Shown here in pieces: positions 13,055 to 23,404 of a stretch of 64,000 nt of DNA. Within the stretch, counting starts at the first letter, position 1; each line of letters starts with the position of its first letter. The DNA is from Isochrysis galbana. Taxonomy: Eukaryota; Haptophyta; Isochrysidales; Isochrysidaceae. The notes beneath the pieces are model-generated. The model was not told the origin of the DNA and ran no database searches. It was given only the letters and a program-made list of their open reading frames with translations. The stretch is taken from contig CM030945.1 in assembly GCA_018136815.1 (NCBI GenBank), positions 1,090,605 to 1,154,604 of the forward strand, given 5' to 3'. Made by a program: the position numbers and the translations under genes.

Positions 13055-13275
13055 AGGGGCCTCCCTCTCCCTGGAGTCTCCCTCCCTCCGGTATCTCCTC
13101 CCTCCTCACTCCGGTATCTCCTCCCTCCTCCCCCGCTCCCTCCTTCCCTCCCTCTTCCCTCCCTCGGGCGGCTTGCTTTCATCAGGTATCTCCCTCCCTC
13201 CGGTGCATCCGTATCCGGCCGGTATCTCCTTCCTCCCTCCGGTATTTCCCTCCCTCTTTCCTACGGTATTTTCCC
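13055..13275 (+). repeat. Degenerate minisatellite with CCGGTATCTCC units
   Basis: Irregular repeats of a CTCCCTCCGGTATCTCC-like unit vary in length and carry CT-rich spacers. The units extend from about 13055 to 13275. The flanks to about 13970 hold no gene I can support. Confidence 0.7.
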
Positions 13276-13279
13276 TCGC

Positions 13280-13970
13280 GTAGGCTTCCGACGGAACCTC
13301 AGCCGAAGATATCATACATACACCACATTTTCTGATCTCGGAACGGGCGCAAAGTGCAAAATGGCATCGACAATGTAAAGTGTAAGTAAAGTCAAGAAGT
13401 GCCACAAACATAGTCCTTTCGCCATTCGCCTATCTAGTATCTAGGTATTAGAAAGCACTTGACCGCGATCGGGCAAGGAATGTCGGCCTTGCAAGTCCGC
13501 AACGTCCTTGAATTTGTCGCGAAATTATTGGTTTGCGCAATCGGCCGTGACGAAGATCTCCCACGGGCCTGAGGCGCTCATCGATATGAAGTCGGGCTCG
13601 AGGTCGACGTCCTCCAGGCTTTGTTGAGGTGCGCGACTATCGCGCTAAGTGCCTCCTCACTCATCCTTGGTCTTGCTTGTGCCCACGCTCGTACGGCGTG
13701 AATGTGATGATAATTTTTGGGGAGATGTCGAACTCTTCGTCCCCTTCGGGTTCGAGGTCCTCATCGGTCAACGCTCAATCAACGCCACCTGTGTGACCAG
13801 GGTGGGAGGCGGGGTTGGTCTCTCTCCCAGTTCTATCTCGCCAGGGCATGGTGGATGGTGGGCGCTTGTCTTGTGCGTCAGTGCTTCCTCTCCTCGAGGG
13901 TGTCGTATCTCGTATCTCTGGGGCCATGTGTTGGCGGTTGGCGGTGATGGTGAGGTTGGTGTGCTGGTTG
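13280..13970. other. Unassigned intergenic stretch
   Basis: Only short open frames are present, with no conserved motif. From about 13700 the sequence is G/T-rich. I see nothing supportable apart from the flanking repeats. Confidence 0.4.
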
Positions 13971-13973
13971 CCT

Positions 13974-14156
13974 ACATGGGAAACACGGTGCAGGGGCTTG
14001 CAAATACAAATACAGCCAAATACATATGTATTTGGCCTCCGGCCAAATACATTTCAAATACATTTGAGGCCTACAACCCAGGACACGCTTCAAATACAGC
14101 CAAATACATATGTATTTGGTCTCTGGCCAAATACGGTAAATACGTATTTCCCATCT
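13974..14156. mobile_element. Palindromic MITE-like element (CAAATAC family), copy 1
   Basis: A compact element with inverted ends (TGGGAAA at 13977 and TTTCCCA at 14147-14153). Its interior is built from repeated CAAATAC/GTATTTG words, including perfect self-complementary stretches around CATATG. A second, diverged copy with the same order of blocks lies at about 58268-58505. No coding capacity. A clear TSD could not be assigned. Confidence 0.7.
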
Positions 14157-14159
14157 AGG

Positions 14160-14704
14160 GCTGGTTGTGGTTGTTGTGGAGGGGGAAGAAAGGGGGGGTG
14201 AGTGAGGGTTTGAGGGTTTGGTGTTTGGTGTTGGGTGGGCGATCGGACGTCGCGGAAGCTCCGCGTTTCTGAGAGTGATGCGCCCTACATTAACCACTCT
14301 GATTCCTTCCCGTGAGAGCCCGCCTCAATCTCCCAAAATAGACCGCCACGCGCTGGGGAAGGGAAAGGGAGGGGGGTCGGGGGGTCTGGGTCTACTCACT
14401 GCTCACCGACGTCATTGCCATTGCCATTCGTGGTTCGTGGGGCGGGAGGGGGGAGGGGGTCGTTCGGAGGGGGGGTGCAGTTGCCGGGGCAGGTAGGGGG
14501 GACCCTGCGGAATCCTTGGACACCCAGGGGAGGTGGAAAATAGTGGTTAAAAAGAGTGAGTGACCGGGCTACCTAACATGCATGTAGGAGCTCGAGCCTC
14601 AGCGGGCAGCGGGGACGAGGATCACGTTCACCCACGGTCTACCGATGACACTCTACTATAAAACTCTTTCAGAGCCTCCGTCCACCAACCCGCTGCGGCA
14701 CTTT
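14160..14704. other. Intergenic G-rich stretch
   Basis: The sequence is G-rich with short frames only. It leads into a polypurine tract that precedes the aminotransferase gene. No gene or RNA recognised. Confidence 0.35.
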
Positions 14705-14820
14705 GAGAGGGGAAGAAAGAGAGAGAGAGGAGAGGGAGAGGGAGAGAGGGAGGGAGAGAGGGAGAGTGAGGGAGAGAGACGGAGGGAGAGGGAGAGGGAG
14801 GGAGAGGGAGGGAGGGAAGG
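14705..14820 (+). repeat. GA-rich polypurine tract upstream of aminotransferase
   Basis: About 115 bases of almost pure purine (GAGAGG/GGGAGA units) end 17 bases before the start codon I chose at 14838. Confidence 0.85.
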
Positions 14821-14837
14821 ACGGGCGACCGGTTGGG

Positions 14838-16538
14838 ATGAGCTTCTTGAAACTCTCCCCTCTGGCGGCCGAGCGGCTGCTCACGCTCGCTCTCGGGGTG
14901 CTAGGCGGGCTGGCAGCTGCTTCCACTGCTTCTCTGTTGATGCGGGCAGAGAGAGAGGAGAAGGGGAAGGGAGAGGAGGAGAGAGGAGGGGCGGAGTGTT
15001 GCGGTGCGCCATCTGTGCCGCTCGTCCAGAAGGCGGAAGACTGGGCGCTCCGCCAGCAGCGCCGTCTGCCGCCCTCAGACTTATTTGCATTCTACTCATC
15101 AGCGAGTGGCGCCATCACAACGAGGCAGGAGCTCATGACAGTCCCAATTGACGACCACGCAATCGTGCGCGGACACGCCTGTTTCGACACAGCAAGTCTT
15201 GTCGCAGGCAGGCTTTACCGCCTGCGCATCCATTTGGAACGGCTTATGGCATCGGCCAAGAGCGCAAGGCTGCCACTGCCCTTTGAGGGCGATGCAGAGG
15301 CGAACATCGCAAGGATGGCTATCATTATCAAGGCCACCTGTCTTGCGAGCGGCCGCACGGACGCTGACGTGCGGTACTGGCTCTCGGCAGGCACTGGCAA
15401 CCTCGGCGTCACGCCCCACGGATGCCGACCAGGGTTTTACGTGCTGGTGCGGCTTACTCTGGCCCTGGAGTCTCCCTCCGCAATGTTTGGTCACCATCGA
15501 TCACTGTACTTGCAACGTTGTGAGTCCAGTACCTACCAGGACGTTCAATCCGCGCTTGCAGTCCTCGCCCAGGCGCATGACATTAGGCTCGTTTACGGCT
15601 TCGCATTCAAACAACTGCTCTTCCACCCCGAAATTGTTGAAAGGTGTTCGGGGGTCTTCTCTCGCCGGATTCTTCGGGTGGCATCCCAGAAGCTCTCATT
15701 TTCGAATCAGCAGTGCCACTCAAGCCGGCTCTTCTGGCGGAATTGAAGTCGAACAACTATCTGCTCAATGCTCTCTTGATGATGGAAGCTCAGGTTTGAC
15801 CTTTCGTATTGCCCATCTTCAAGCAATAGGAGTTGCTCAATTTTTCTCCCTTGCATTGTCAGGCACGTGGTGGTACCTATGGCATCTCTGTAGATTCAGC
15901 GGGACATGTACGAGAATCGTGTGTATTGAACGTCTGTTTCGTCTGCCCCAAGGGTATGGCATCCTTGCTTGTCTCTCTGCCGACTCTCCGCGTGGCAGGT
16001 GGAGCCATATGCTCTATCAGCTTGACGGCTCACTCAACCTGTCAACTCGTCCAATCGCTCGCAGGCATCATGCGAACCCCGCCGTTTTTGCGGGTCCTCA
16101 AAGGCACGACTGTGCGCCGAGCATTCGAGTTGGCACAAGTTCACTTGGTAGCCACCAACACCAATGGGGCTGCTGGCACGAGTCTCCTCCAAGGGATAGA
16201 TCAAGGTCGAGAGATTGCCTCGGTTGAGCTGCTACAAGCTCGGGAAGTCTTTCTACTCGCAGGCGATACACATGGTTACGCGGTGACGTCCATCGACGGC
16301 CACCAGGTGCTTTTCGACTCTATGCGCCTGTCAACACAGTTGGCTCTAAATGGGCTAGGCATGTATGAATCACTAGACAGCGTTCTCACATGGTCCCTTT
16401 TCTCGCTTTCCGCAGATTGGCAACGGTGAGCCCGGTCCCGTCTTCGAGGCGATCATGGCACTACTCAAGCAGGACGCCATCCGCGGTGATGATGCCAACC
16501 ACTGTGCTCTAGACGACTCGAGATCTTGTTGTGTGTAG
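14838..16538 (+). CDS. Class IV PLP aminotransferase / aminodeoxychorismate lyase-like
   Basis: The product resembles plant D-amino-acid transaminase / 4-amino-4-deoxychorismate lyase proteins (fold-type IV PLP enzymes), which act in D-amino-acid turnover or folate p-aminobenzoate synthesis. The ATG at 14838 opens a hydrophobic N-terminus (about residues 10-35: anchor or targeting signal). The class IV core follows: DDHAIVRGHACFDTA, then RLRIHLERLMASA, then TPHGCRPGFYVLV. The catalytic lysine is in AELKSNNYL, and ISVDSAGHVRES and IGNGEPGP match the family's late blocks. Exons I trust are 14838 to about 15444, about 15689-15793, 15863-15953, 16065-16306 and 16416-16538. The segment 15445-15688 is unresolved: a donor at 15520 is strong, but simple joining gives a stop. 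Substrate cannot be decided from sequence. Confidence 0.82.
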
Positions 16539-16649
16539 GAACCAAGGCCACAAGGAGAGCAGCGTGATCACATTTGCTTTGCTTATTTGCGTGGGCTCGT
16601 TGGGATAAGATGTTCATGGTGTGAGTTGCCCCCCCATAGCAACCATAAA
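16539..16649 (+). other. Gene-to-element spacer with left target-site duplication
   Basis: A short 3' flank of the aminotransferase gene. Its last 18 bases (16632-16649, CCCCATAGCAACCATAAA) are the left copy of the duplication flanking the SINE-like element. The right copy is at 17405-17422. Confidence 0.85.
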
Positions 16650-17404
16650 CATAAACTTCTTAATAGTCTCACCGCACACGCGGCCGTGGACCCTCTACTT
16701 TCTACTCACGCAGCAAAACTTTCTACACCCCCACTCCGCCGGCCCTTTCCCCCCCGCCATCAGGCGACTCCCCCCGTGCACTACTAGGGGGATAGGGGAA
16801 AAGGGCTTAGATATGGTCCGGTGGCCCGCGCCCCCCCCCCGGTGATCCGTTCCCTCCTTCCTCCTACGCCTACCGGGCTGGCGGCGTCCTCAGTCCCGAC
16901 TTCTCCTGTAAACAGGTGCGGGACTTACCTATTTTTCGGTGGGCGGAGCTCTCGCTCCGCCCACCCCCTTCTCCGCGCTCTCTCTCCTCTCTCCTGCGGC
17001 ACGCGCGATGGCGTGCCTGCGACAGGCCAGCAGCTGCCTGCTGGCGACCCCTGGAGGCTCCTGGAGGCCAGCTCAGGGGGCAGAGGAGGCTGGGGCTGGG
17101 CCCTGGTCTCCCCTGCCTCTCCCTCGCTGGCGCTCCTGAGCCTCAGGGGCCCCCAATCTGCACCTGTCTGCCTGTCGAACAGGGGGGGAGGGGGGGTTGG
17201 AGCGATGGGCTGGCCACGAGGGGCCAGGACGAGCGAGCATCAGGCGAGTCTGTCCGTGGAAGAGTGGGTCAGCAGGGCAGTGGCCTCCTGGCAAGCCATC
17301 AGGCGTGCCAGGAGGATGGGTGGTTCCTCCCCAACGGCAGGGAAGGAGTGGAGAGAGAGGGGGGCTCGTGCCCCCCCATGGGCGAACCAAGTATAAACTT
17401 AGTT
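16650..17404 (-). mobile_element. SINE-like retroposon family A, intact copy (755 bp)
   Basis: Non-coding element bounded by a perfect 18-bp direct repeat (16632-16649 and 17405-17422), as expected for target-primed insertion. Its minus-strand 5' end starts AACTAAGTTTATACTTGG and its 3' end is ...GGTGAGACTATTAAGAAG, which resembles the 3' ends of the LINE copies nearby. Near-identical copies lie at 46847-47602, 53931-54686 and 61564-63277 (interrupted). I found no clear tRNA-type A/B boxes, so the head origin is unknown. The body is GC-rich with short direct frames that are not conserved as proteins. Confidence 0.88.
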
Positions 17405-17503
17405 CCCCATAGCAACCATAAATAAAGTAAAGAATAAGCAATTGTAAGCACAGGGAATATGGGCACTATTACAGTGTGTGTATTACGGATCTAAAAGTGC
17501 GTC

Positions 17504-20500
17504 TCAATCTCCCCCATCGCCAAGACACACTCCCGTCTCCTCGTCAAACTCGCATGAGACATCGTCAATCGCCCATTCTTCGCGGAGACCACACGTCGTG
17601 TGCAATGCGAGAGCACGAGCAAGGAGAGGACGCATTGTCTCTGGGCTCAGTGATGCCATCCAACCGCTCGCCCGACGGGAGCGGGACAGCCACACTAGCG
17701 CGCTAGCTGCAGCACGACGAACGGCATCACTCTTGCCAGAGCGCCAGCTCACAAGCACTACTTCAGGCTGCAGGTGCAACGCGTTGGAGACGCGCCGACA
17801 GGCGAGCGCCTCGACGAGCTGCAAGGCCGCAGCTGCCGCTTCCAGTGGAGCGTCAGGGGAGGTTAAGGCAGCCAATCTTGTAGGAGCTTTGAGGGGGAGG
17901 CGTGAGCCACTCTCTGCGCGATGCCCGAGGCCTGCGATCAGCGCCGTCTCAGCCTCGCGAACGGATGGGCAGCCGCAGATCCATGATGCCAAGCGGAGCA
18001 ACGCCTCTGACGTAGTCCCGTCGTCTTCTTTTGCAGCGGCTTCCGCCGCGCCGACTAGATATCCCGCCTCAGCTACGGCCAGGCGACGGGCGGCGGTACA
18101 CGTCGCGTCACGAGTGCCATCACCACGAGACCAAAGCCGAGCGTTGCCCTCGCCATGCAACGCATGGACTAGCGCAAGTGCTGCCGCTACCTTGGTGTTA
18201 TCCGCATGAGTTGGTTCTCCTCGGGATTGCACTAGAGAGAAGAAGGGCCCCGCATCGGGAGCCCTTGCCTTCCAGCAATCGATTAGGGACTGGATGGCAG
18301 CCCGCACTTCCTCAGAATGGTGCAAATGACCCGTGGGACAGCCCTTTCTAAGGGCTTTGAGGGCAGCCCACCTATCCGTGCATGCCATGCGATGCTGACC
18401 CATGTTCGACGCTGCCTGTGAGGAGCAAGGATACGGGAGCTGAATTTCTTGCAAGCGCATCGCGAACAAGCACGCCGCAACTCGCCACTCGGCTGCCATG
18501 AAGATTAGATTAATGCGGGCATCGTCGCACAGCCTGTCAGCGCAAGCCCGCTCGAACCTGCGCACGACGTGAGAGCAGCTTCGCATGCGTTGGATTGCGT
18601 CGCAGGGCGGCAGTGCAGCAGGCAAGCGCCGCTTCTGAGCGTCCGAGACGGAGCTGAGTTGCCGCTATATTGGAGCTCAGCGTCAGTACCAGTGCTGGAG
18701 ATCGGCGTGCTGCTACTGCCGCAGCCTCATCAAGGCGAGTCGCACAGGCCATCGCATCGCCTCCTCGAGGGAAGGCTCTGCGGGCAACATGAGGATCGGA
18801 CATGGCGGACTCCCATGGTGCAACACTCATCGTTGGCAGCGTATTTTGGTCTCGCTTCGCGTCGTCCGCATGGCTGCAAGCAGATCCCGCCTCGCTTCCA
18901 CCGCCTATGTCATCGTCACAGGAGCGAAGTCGACTCGTACTGCCGTCCGGCTGCAGCCGGAAGCACGCCAGCCCCGCCGTGTACTGCTGGAGCGCACATT
19001 CGAAAAGCTCAATGTGGTTAGACCGAGCCCTAGTGCTATTGTCGCCACTACGACAGCCGTCTCCGCAAGCACCTGTTGATTCCCCTCCTCGTTCACCATC
19101 TTCTACTGGGTCGATTTCAACGGTGCTCCACTGCTGAGACGCATCTGCATCGTTGGCGCGACGCAGAAGCGTCAACGGTTGTACCGCCTCGTCCAGCCGT
19201 TGGACAGCAAGCTTGAAGAGGCGGCTTCCCTCGCTGTTCCGATGCAAGGCTTCCTTGATGAGCTCATCCGCCGCCGCGGAAGTTTGCACCCGCATCGCCT
19301 CATCCTGGGCCGCCCCGTTATGAGTGTTAGACAAACAACCCTCCCGGCTTGCGCCGTTGCGAGGCGATTTAGGTTGTCTGTCTACCGCAGCGGGCTTCCC
19401 ACCCATAGCTCGTCGCATCATGTCAACGGTGGGAGTCTCAGGCGGCTCCTCCGACGCCACCACCTCATCCACCATGTCACCGTGCCCCCTGGCTAGCCGC
19501 TCCCGTGCACGCCGGACCTCATCCGCGTGCGCGCGAAACGCCTCCTCTTCTTGCTCCACCTTTACTCCTAGACAACTGAGATCCTCCGCCTTGATGGAGA
19601 CCAAGCCCTGTGACCGCAAACGCCCGGCCACATCCTCCACAGTTTCCCGCGAGGCCGACGCCACCGAGCTGTTCGCGTCGAGCGGCGCTTCCAACCTTGC
19701 ATCTGCTTCGGCAGCGAGTGCTGCAGCACACTGTCTACCGACGGCGGCCGCCTCCTCCTTCGCCACTGCCGCTCCTGCCTCCCTAGCGGCGGCCGCCGCG
19801 ATCGCATGAGACCCGCCACTCAGAATCGCGGCAGCGGCCGCCTCCTCGGCTGCCGCGACAGTTGCGGGCGAGGCTCCAGCGTTGCGCGCTGCTGCCGCAG
19901 CCGCCAGACGCGCTGATGGAACAGCTGCCTTCCGAATCTCGGCCTCCGCCGCTTCTCTCGCCTCCTCCACTGACAACTCCAACTGAGATGCCTTCATCGC
20001 CTCTAGAGATGCAACGCGCATTGCTGCGCCTAACTCGGCGCCAAGTGCCACCGCGGTGCGTGCGGCCGCCTCACCCGCCGCAACGGCCGATGGCGGTGCG
20101 CCCGTACCCGCGATAAAATTGCGCGCTGCCAAGGCGGCCGCGCGCGCAGGTGCCTCGTCGTCGTCCTCGCATTCTGCGCATGCAGCCGTTTGCATCAGCG
20201 GCAGACTCGATGTATCATGCTGCGTCACGTTGCCACCCACCATTCCAGCATAAAGATCCGATGGCGTTGTCGTACAGTATTGACTCTCATCTAGCATGGC
20301 TTCATCTTCGCACTGCCCGGCAGCTGCCAGCACGTACGCCAGCGCATTGGCGGCCGCGCGCGTTGAAGTGGATGGAAGGATAGGCAACTTCTCGCCCAAA
20401 GGAGATTCGACCAGCAAGTGCTGCACACGCGTGCCATTGGGTGGTGCGACAAGAGGCGGAGTGAGATCGATCCACTTTCCGTCCGGGCTGGCGTTCCACC

Positions 20501-21011
20501 AATGCCGTACAGCCACAAAGACGCGATCGTTGTCACACGAGTATGGCTGCAGCCTCTCATACAGCACAAACCCCTTTACCACTGAGTAGCCGACGCAGAC
20601 CTGGGAGAGGCGCACGGCATTCTCGAAGGACCGGAGGGGTTTTGGGAAGAGACCGCCAGCGCGGGCCGCCTCAAGTTCTGCCGCTTGCGCCGCGCCCACC
20701 ACGCGGCAGCGGGAGCCGCGCAGGCACTTTGCTCCGAGGCTCACCTTGAGCTGGCGGCACTGCGCGAAGCTCTCCGGCCATCCTCGTGGGAAGCCGAGGC
20801 GGAGAGCGGGGGTGCGTGGCGACCACATGGCCTCACGTGTCGACGCGTCCAGGCAGCGCACGTCTGCCCCTTCGCACAGGGCCCACACCTCGTCCTCGCA
20901 AGGCGGAACCTCCCCCTCCCCTCCCATCCGCGCGCCGCCCCACTCAATACCCACGACTTTCTCTCTTTCCCGCGCTCGACACATACTTTTGAGAGTTGTA
21001 TTGTAGAGCAT
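17504..21011 (-). CDS. Large Ala-rich protein with TPR-like repeats, unknown function
   Basis: Two long frames on the minus strand join through one short intron. The upstream exon ends near 18568, after a TPR-like helix pair (ALVLTLSSNIAATQLRLG ... AALRRNPTHAKLLSRRAQ). The downstream exon begins near 18500 and runs to the stop at 17504. The exact acceptor is uncertain because the best AG gives the wrong phase. Total is about 1,140 aa. The N-terminal 200 residues form a compact domain with HWWNASPDGKWIDLTPPL, which I do not recognise by name. Residues about 280-480 are an alanine-rich helical array with repeats of an AxNAGASPATVAAAEEA type. The C-terminal third is helical (HEAT/armadillo- or TPR-like) and Ala/Leu-rich. 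The start could be 21011, 20979 or 20927. Codon phase and low stop density support a real gene. Confidence 0.7.
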
Positions 21012-21334
21012 CTTCTTCGGTGTAGCTAGCACACCTAGCACCTAGCCACACACTCTACACTCTACACAGGACGGGCCAACCAACCGCGCACACCCCCATC
21101 GCGAGGTAGAGTAGGGGCTCCGTGGCCGTCAAGCGCTTCAGTCCCTCAGCATTAGGGTTAAACAAGCACAGACTGTGCACAGACAAGAAAACTCGAACAC
21201 TCCTGACACTCCCCCATCGCCATCGCCGTAGGCGAGAATTCAGAATTCCGAATTCCCTTTTTCTTTTAAAGATTCTTTTCCCCTTATCCTTATCTAGCGT
21301 CATCCCTGCTCATTCCCCAGGAAGAAGAACAAAT
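21012..21334. other. Intergenic stretch upstream of TPR gene
   Basis: This is the minus-strand promoter side of the TPR gene, with short CTACAC repeats near 21050. No gene recognised. An AT-rich GAATTC-containing inverted patch lies at about 21235-21262. Confidence 0.35.
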
Positions 21335-21475
21335 TAAACCTTTTAATATCCTCACCGCACACGCGGGCGTGGACCCACTCACTACTTTCCTTCACGCAGC
21401 AAAATTTCTACACCCCCACTCCCCCGGCCCTTCCCCTCCCCCCCGCATCAGTCATCAGGCGACTCCCCCCGTGCA
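21335..21475 (-). mobile_element. 5'-truncated SINE-like family A fragment
   Basis: This carries only the 3' portion of family A (tail block, CACACGCGGGCG, CTACACCCCCACTC, GGCGACTCCCCCCGTGCA). It breaks off at 21475 where a family B copy starts. Loss of the 5' part is the usual pattern for retroposed copies. Confidence 0.75.
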
Positions 21476-21806
21476 TGTCGCATTCGCTAATCGACACTCG
21501 TTAGAATTCTCTTTCGTTCGGCATTTATCATTATAATTCTCTGCGTTCTCTTGTTCTCGGTCAGAAGCTTCGTGTGGACGCCTAGGACCTTGGGTAATGG
21601 AGCGGCCCTCTCCTTCTCCCTCTCTCCTTTTCTCTTTTCTCGAAGAAAAGCGATCGATGTTTCCCCACCCCCCGCCATTCTTCATTCTTCCTCCCAGGCG
21701 CCCTCACAAATAGGTTTAATTTGCTATCTTCTACATTCCCCGCGTCCCTTTACCTGCTTTTGGAGCCAATCGGGTTTAATTCGCGACCTCTATCTTATCT
21801 CCCCCT
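21476..21806 (+). mobile_element. Repeat family B copy, forward
   Basis: A roughly 300-bp non-coding repeat that begins TGTCGCATTCG and ends with TTTAATT...TCTCCCCCTAG. The same sequence lies reversed at 30065-30349 and 54714-55012. Shared blocks are the GTCGATTCGCGAA-type head, an ATTATAACGATAAA-type segment (in reverse), GAGAGAAAGAGAG and GGCGCCTGGGAGG. No coding capacity was recognised. Confidence 0.75.
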
Positions 21807-21919
21807 AGCTTGAAGGCCCTAGGCCTCGCCCGCCGCCTTTCCAGGTTGGCCTCGGCAAGCGTTCGCTGCCCTGCGCCGCGCCGCCGCCGGAGATCTTTTA
21901 CCAGAGCATCCTTCTCCTC

Positions 21920-22163
21920 TAAGAGGGTGCAACTCGAGGTTCCTTTTTTTTGTCACGCCCCTCCCGGCTTTTTAGGTATATAATTTCTACTGACCCCTAA
22001 CTTCGCCCCTAACTCGGGGGTTTGCGATGTCCCCTTTTCTGCGGTCAAATCGCCTTGCTGCACGTTTGTACTGTAATAAGGGGGTCCTTTAAGTAGAACT
22101 TATACCGTCCACATGGGGGGCACTTGCGAAAAAAACAACCAAACCTGAGGTTGCACCCTCTTA
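21920..22163. mobile_element. MITE-like element with TIR TAAGAGGGTGCAAC
   Basis: Perfect 14-bp inverted ends (21920-21933 and 22150-22163) extend imperfectly to about 35 bp. They enclose 216 bp of non-coding sequence. The target duplication is not clear (possibly CTC). Confidence 0.65.
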
Positions 22164-22795
22164 GCTCTCTCTTCAGTCCATCATCGTACCTGATAACCCA
22201 ACCTCGCAGTGTCGCTTGCCTGTAGAGGGACAAGGCGGAGGTTGAGACGCGCGCCCACGGTCTCACACACGGGCGCACGGGCGCAGGCCAGCATGGACAG
22301 GGGGCAGCGGGCATGGCTCACCTCGGCCCGCCATGCGCGGGCGCGCGGGCGCGGGCCAGTCGCCAGTCGCCAGTGGGGGTGTGGGGTGTGGGGGGGTTGA
22401 AGGTTTATTTGGTGTGGGGGGCCGGATGTACCTCCTGTTTGGAAAGATAAAACGTCCCGGTTATGTGAGTAACACGTAGCATCGTTTTTACCGTTTTTTG
22501 AAATTCGGCAGCGGGAAACGGCCTGTATACTATAGAAAAGGGGAGGATACTTTGATACTTGGATTGAGATTAGGGGATTATACTTACAGAATATAGAATA
22601 GGGGTGCTTTTACTCTTAGAGAGTGAGCGCTGCCTCCCCAAACTTGCAGTCGAGAGGGCCCAAACTCATGACGCGCTCGAGAAGCCGCCCAAACTTCTAG
22701 AAAAAGTTCTAGAAGCATTGACCTGGCCCTATAGGCGCCAATGCGGGCCAGGGCGTGCGATCTGTGCCCGACTCTCAGGGAGAGTCTGGGCAGTC
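22164..22795. other. Intergenic stretch, no gene seen
   Basis: No gene recognised. It includes a GC-rich segment with GGGCGC repeats (22230-22360) and a 22-bp palindrome at 22694-22715 made of two TTCTAGAA halves, which would fit a heat-shock-element-like site. That reading is speculative. Confidence 0.35.
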
Positions 22796-22796
22796 T

Positions 22797-23045
22797 GGGT
22801 GAGTCCCCCCTACATGCCAAGAGAGGCAGCGCAGGGGGGTGGATGGTTCTCGCCCCCCATGAGGGGAGTCGAGAGAGTGGGGGGGGCGCGAGGCTCCCCT
22901 CCATGGCGACCAATCATAAGAATAGTGGCCCTGTATGCCAAGAGGCAGGGCAAGGGGGTGGATAGTGCTCTCGCCCCCCATGAAGGGAGTCGAGAGAGTG
23001 GGGTGGAGGGGGCGAGACCCTCCTCCATGGCGACCAATCATAAGA
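22797..23045 (+). repeat. Tandem duplication of a ~120-bp repeat unit
   Basis: Two adjacent units (about 22805-22925 and 22926-23045) share TGCCAAGAG, GGGGGTGGAT, GCCCCCCATGA, GGGAGTCGAGAGAGTGGGG and CTCCATGGCGACCAATCATA. The unit loosely resembles repeat family C (GAGAGAGGGGGG, CGCGAGGC). Confidence 0.75.
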
Positions 23046-23404
23046 TTAGGCGCAGCAGCATGCATGCAGTGACGCTTTCACCGTGCACCACGCACTATTG
23101 CTTGAGTGAGACGCTTTTCCCCCAGTACCACTACAAGCGCTTCCACTTCCATTTCTATCGCCTCGTCCTTCACATTACGAGCCACTGGAACCTGTCTCGC
23201 ACCCCTACGGCAATGACTTTGAGCCTGGGCACCTCATACCAGTAGTGGATGCAGCCTGAGCAATTCATTCATACTGGTAATCGATGCATTGCCTAGGCGG
23301 CAATATTTGCTCGTCCGCTGCCGGGCTTGTCAAGCTACACCACAACGTGACTACACCGGGTCGGCCGGCAACGCGGTGTGAGAAACGTCGCAGGCTTTGC
23401 GTGC
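23046..23404. other. 3' flank of the E2 gene, nothing further seen
   Basis: This is the interval downstream of the minus-strand E2 gene. It contains short frames without conserved motifs. Confidence 0.35.

Noticed and set aside
16821-17425. Overlapping frames of 170-190 codons
   Set aside because: They lie inside the SINE-like family A; frames differ among copies and are not conserved as protein.
22604-23245. 213-codon plus frame
   Set aside because: It spans the tandem repeat units and has no conserved motif.
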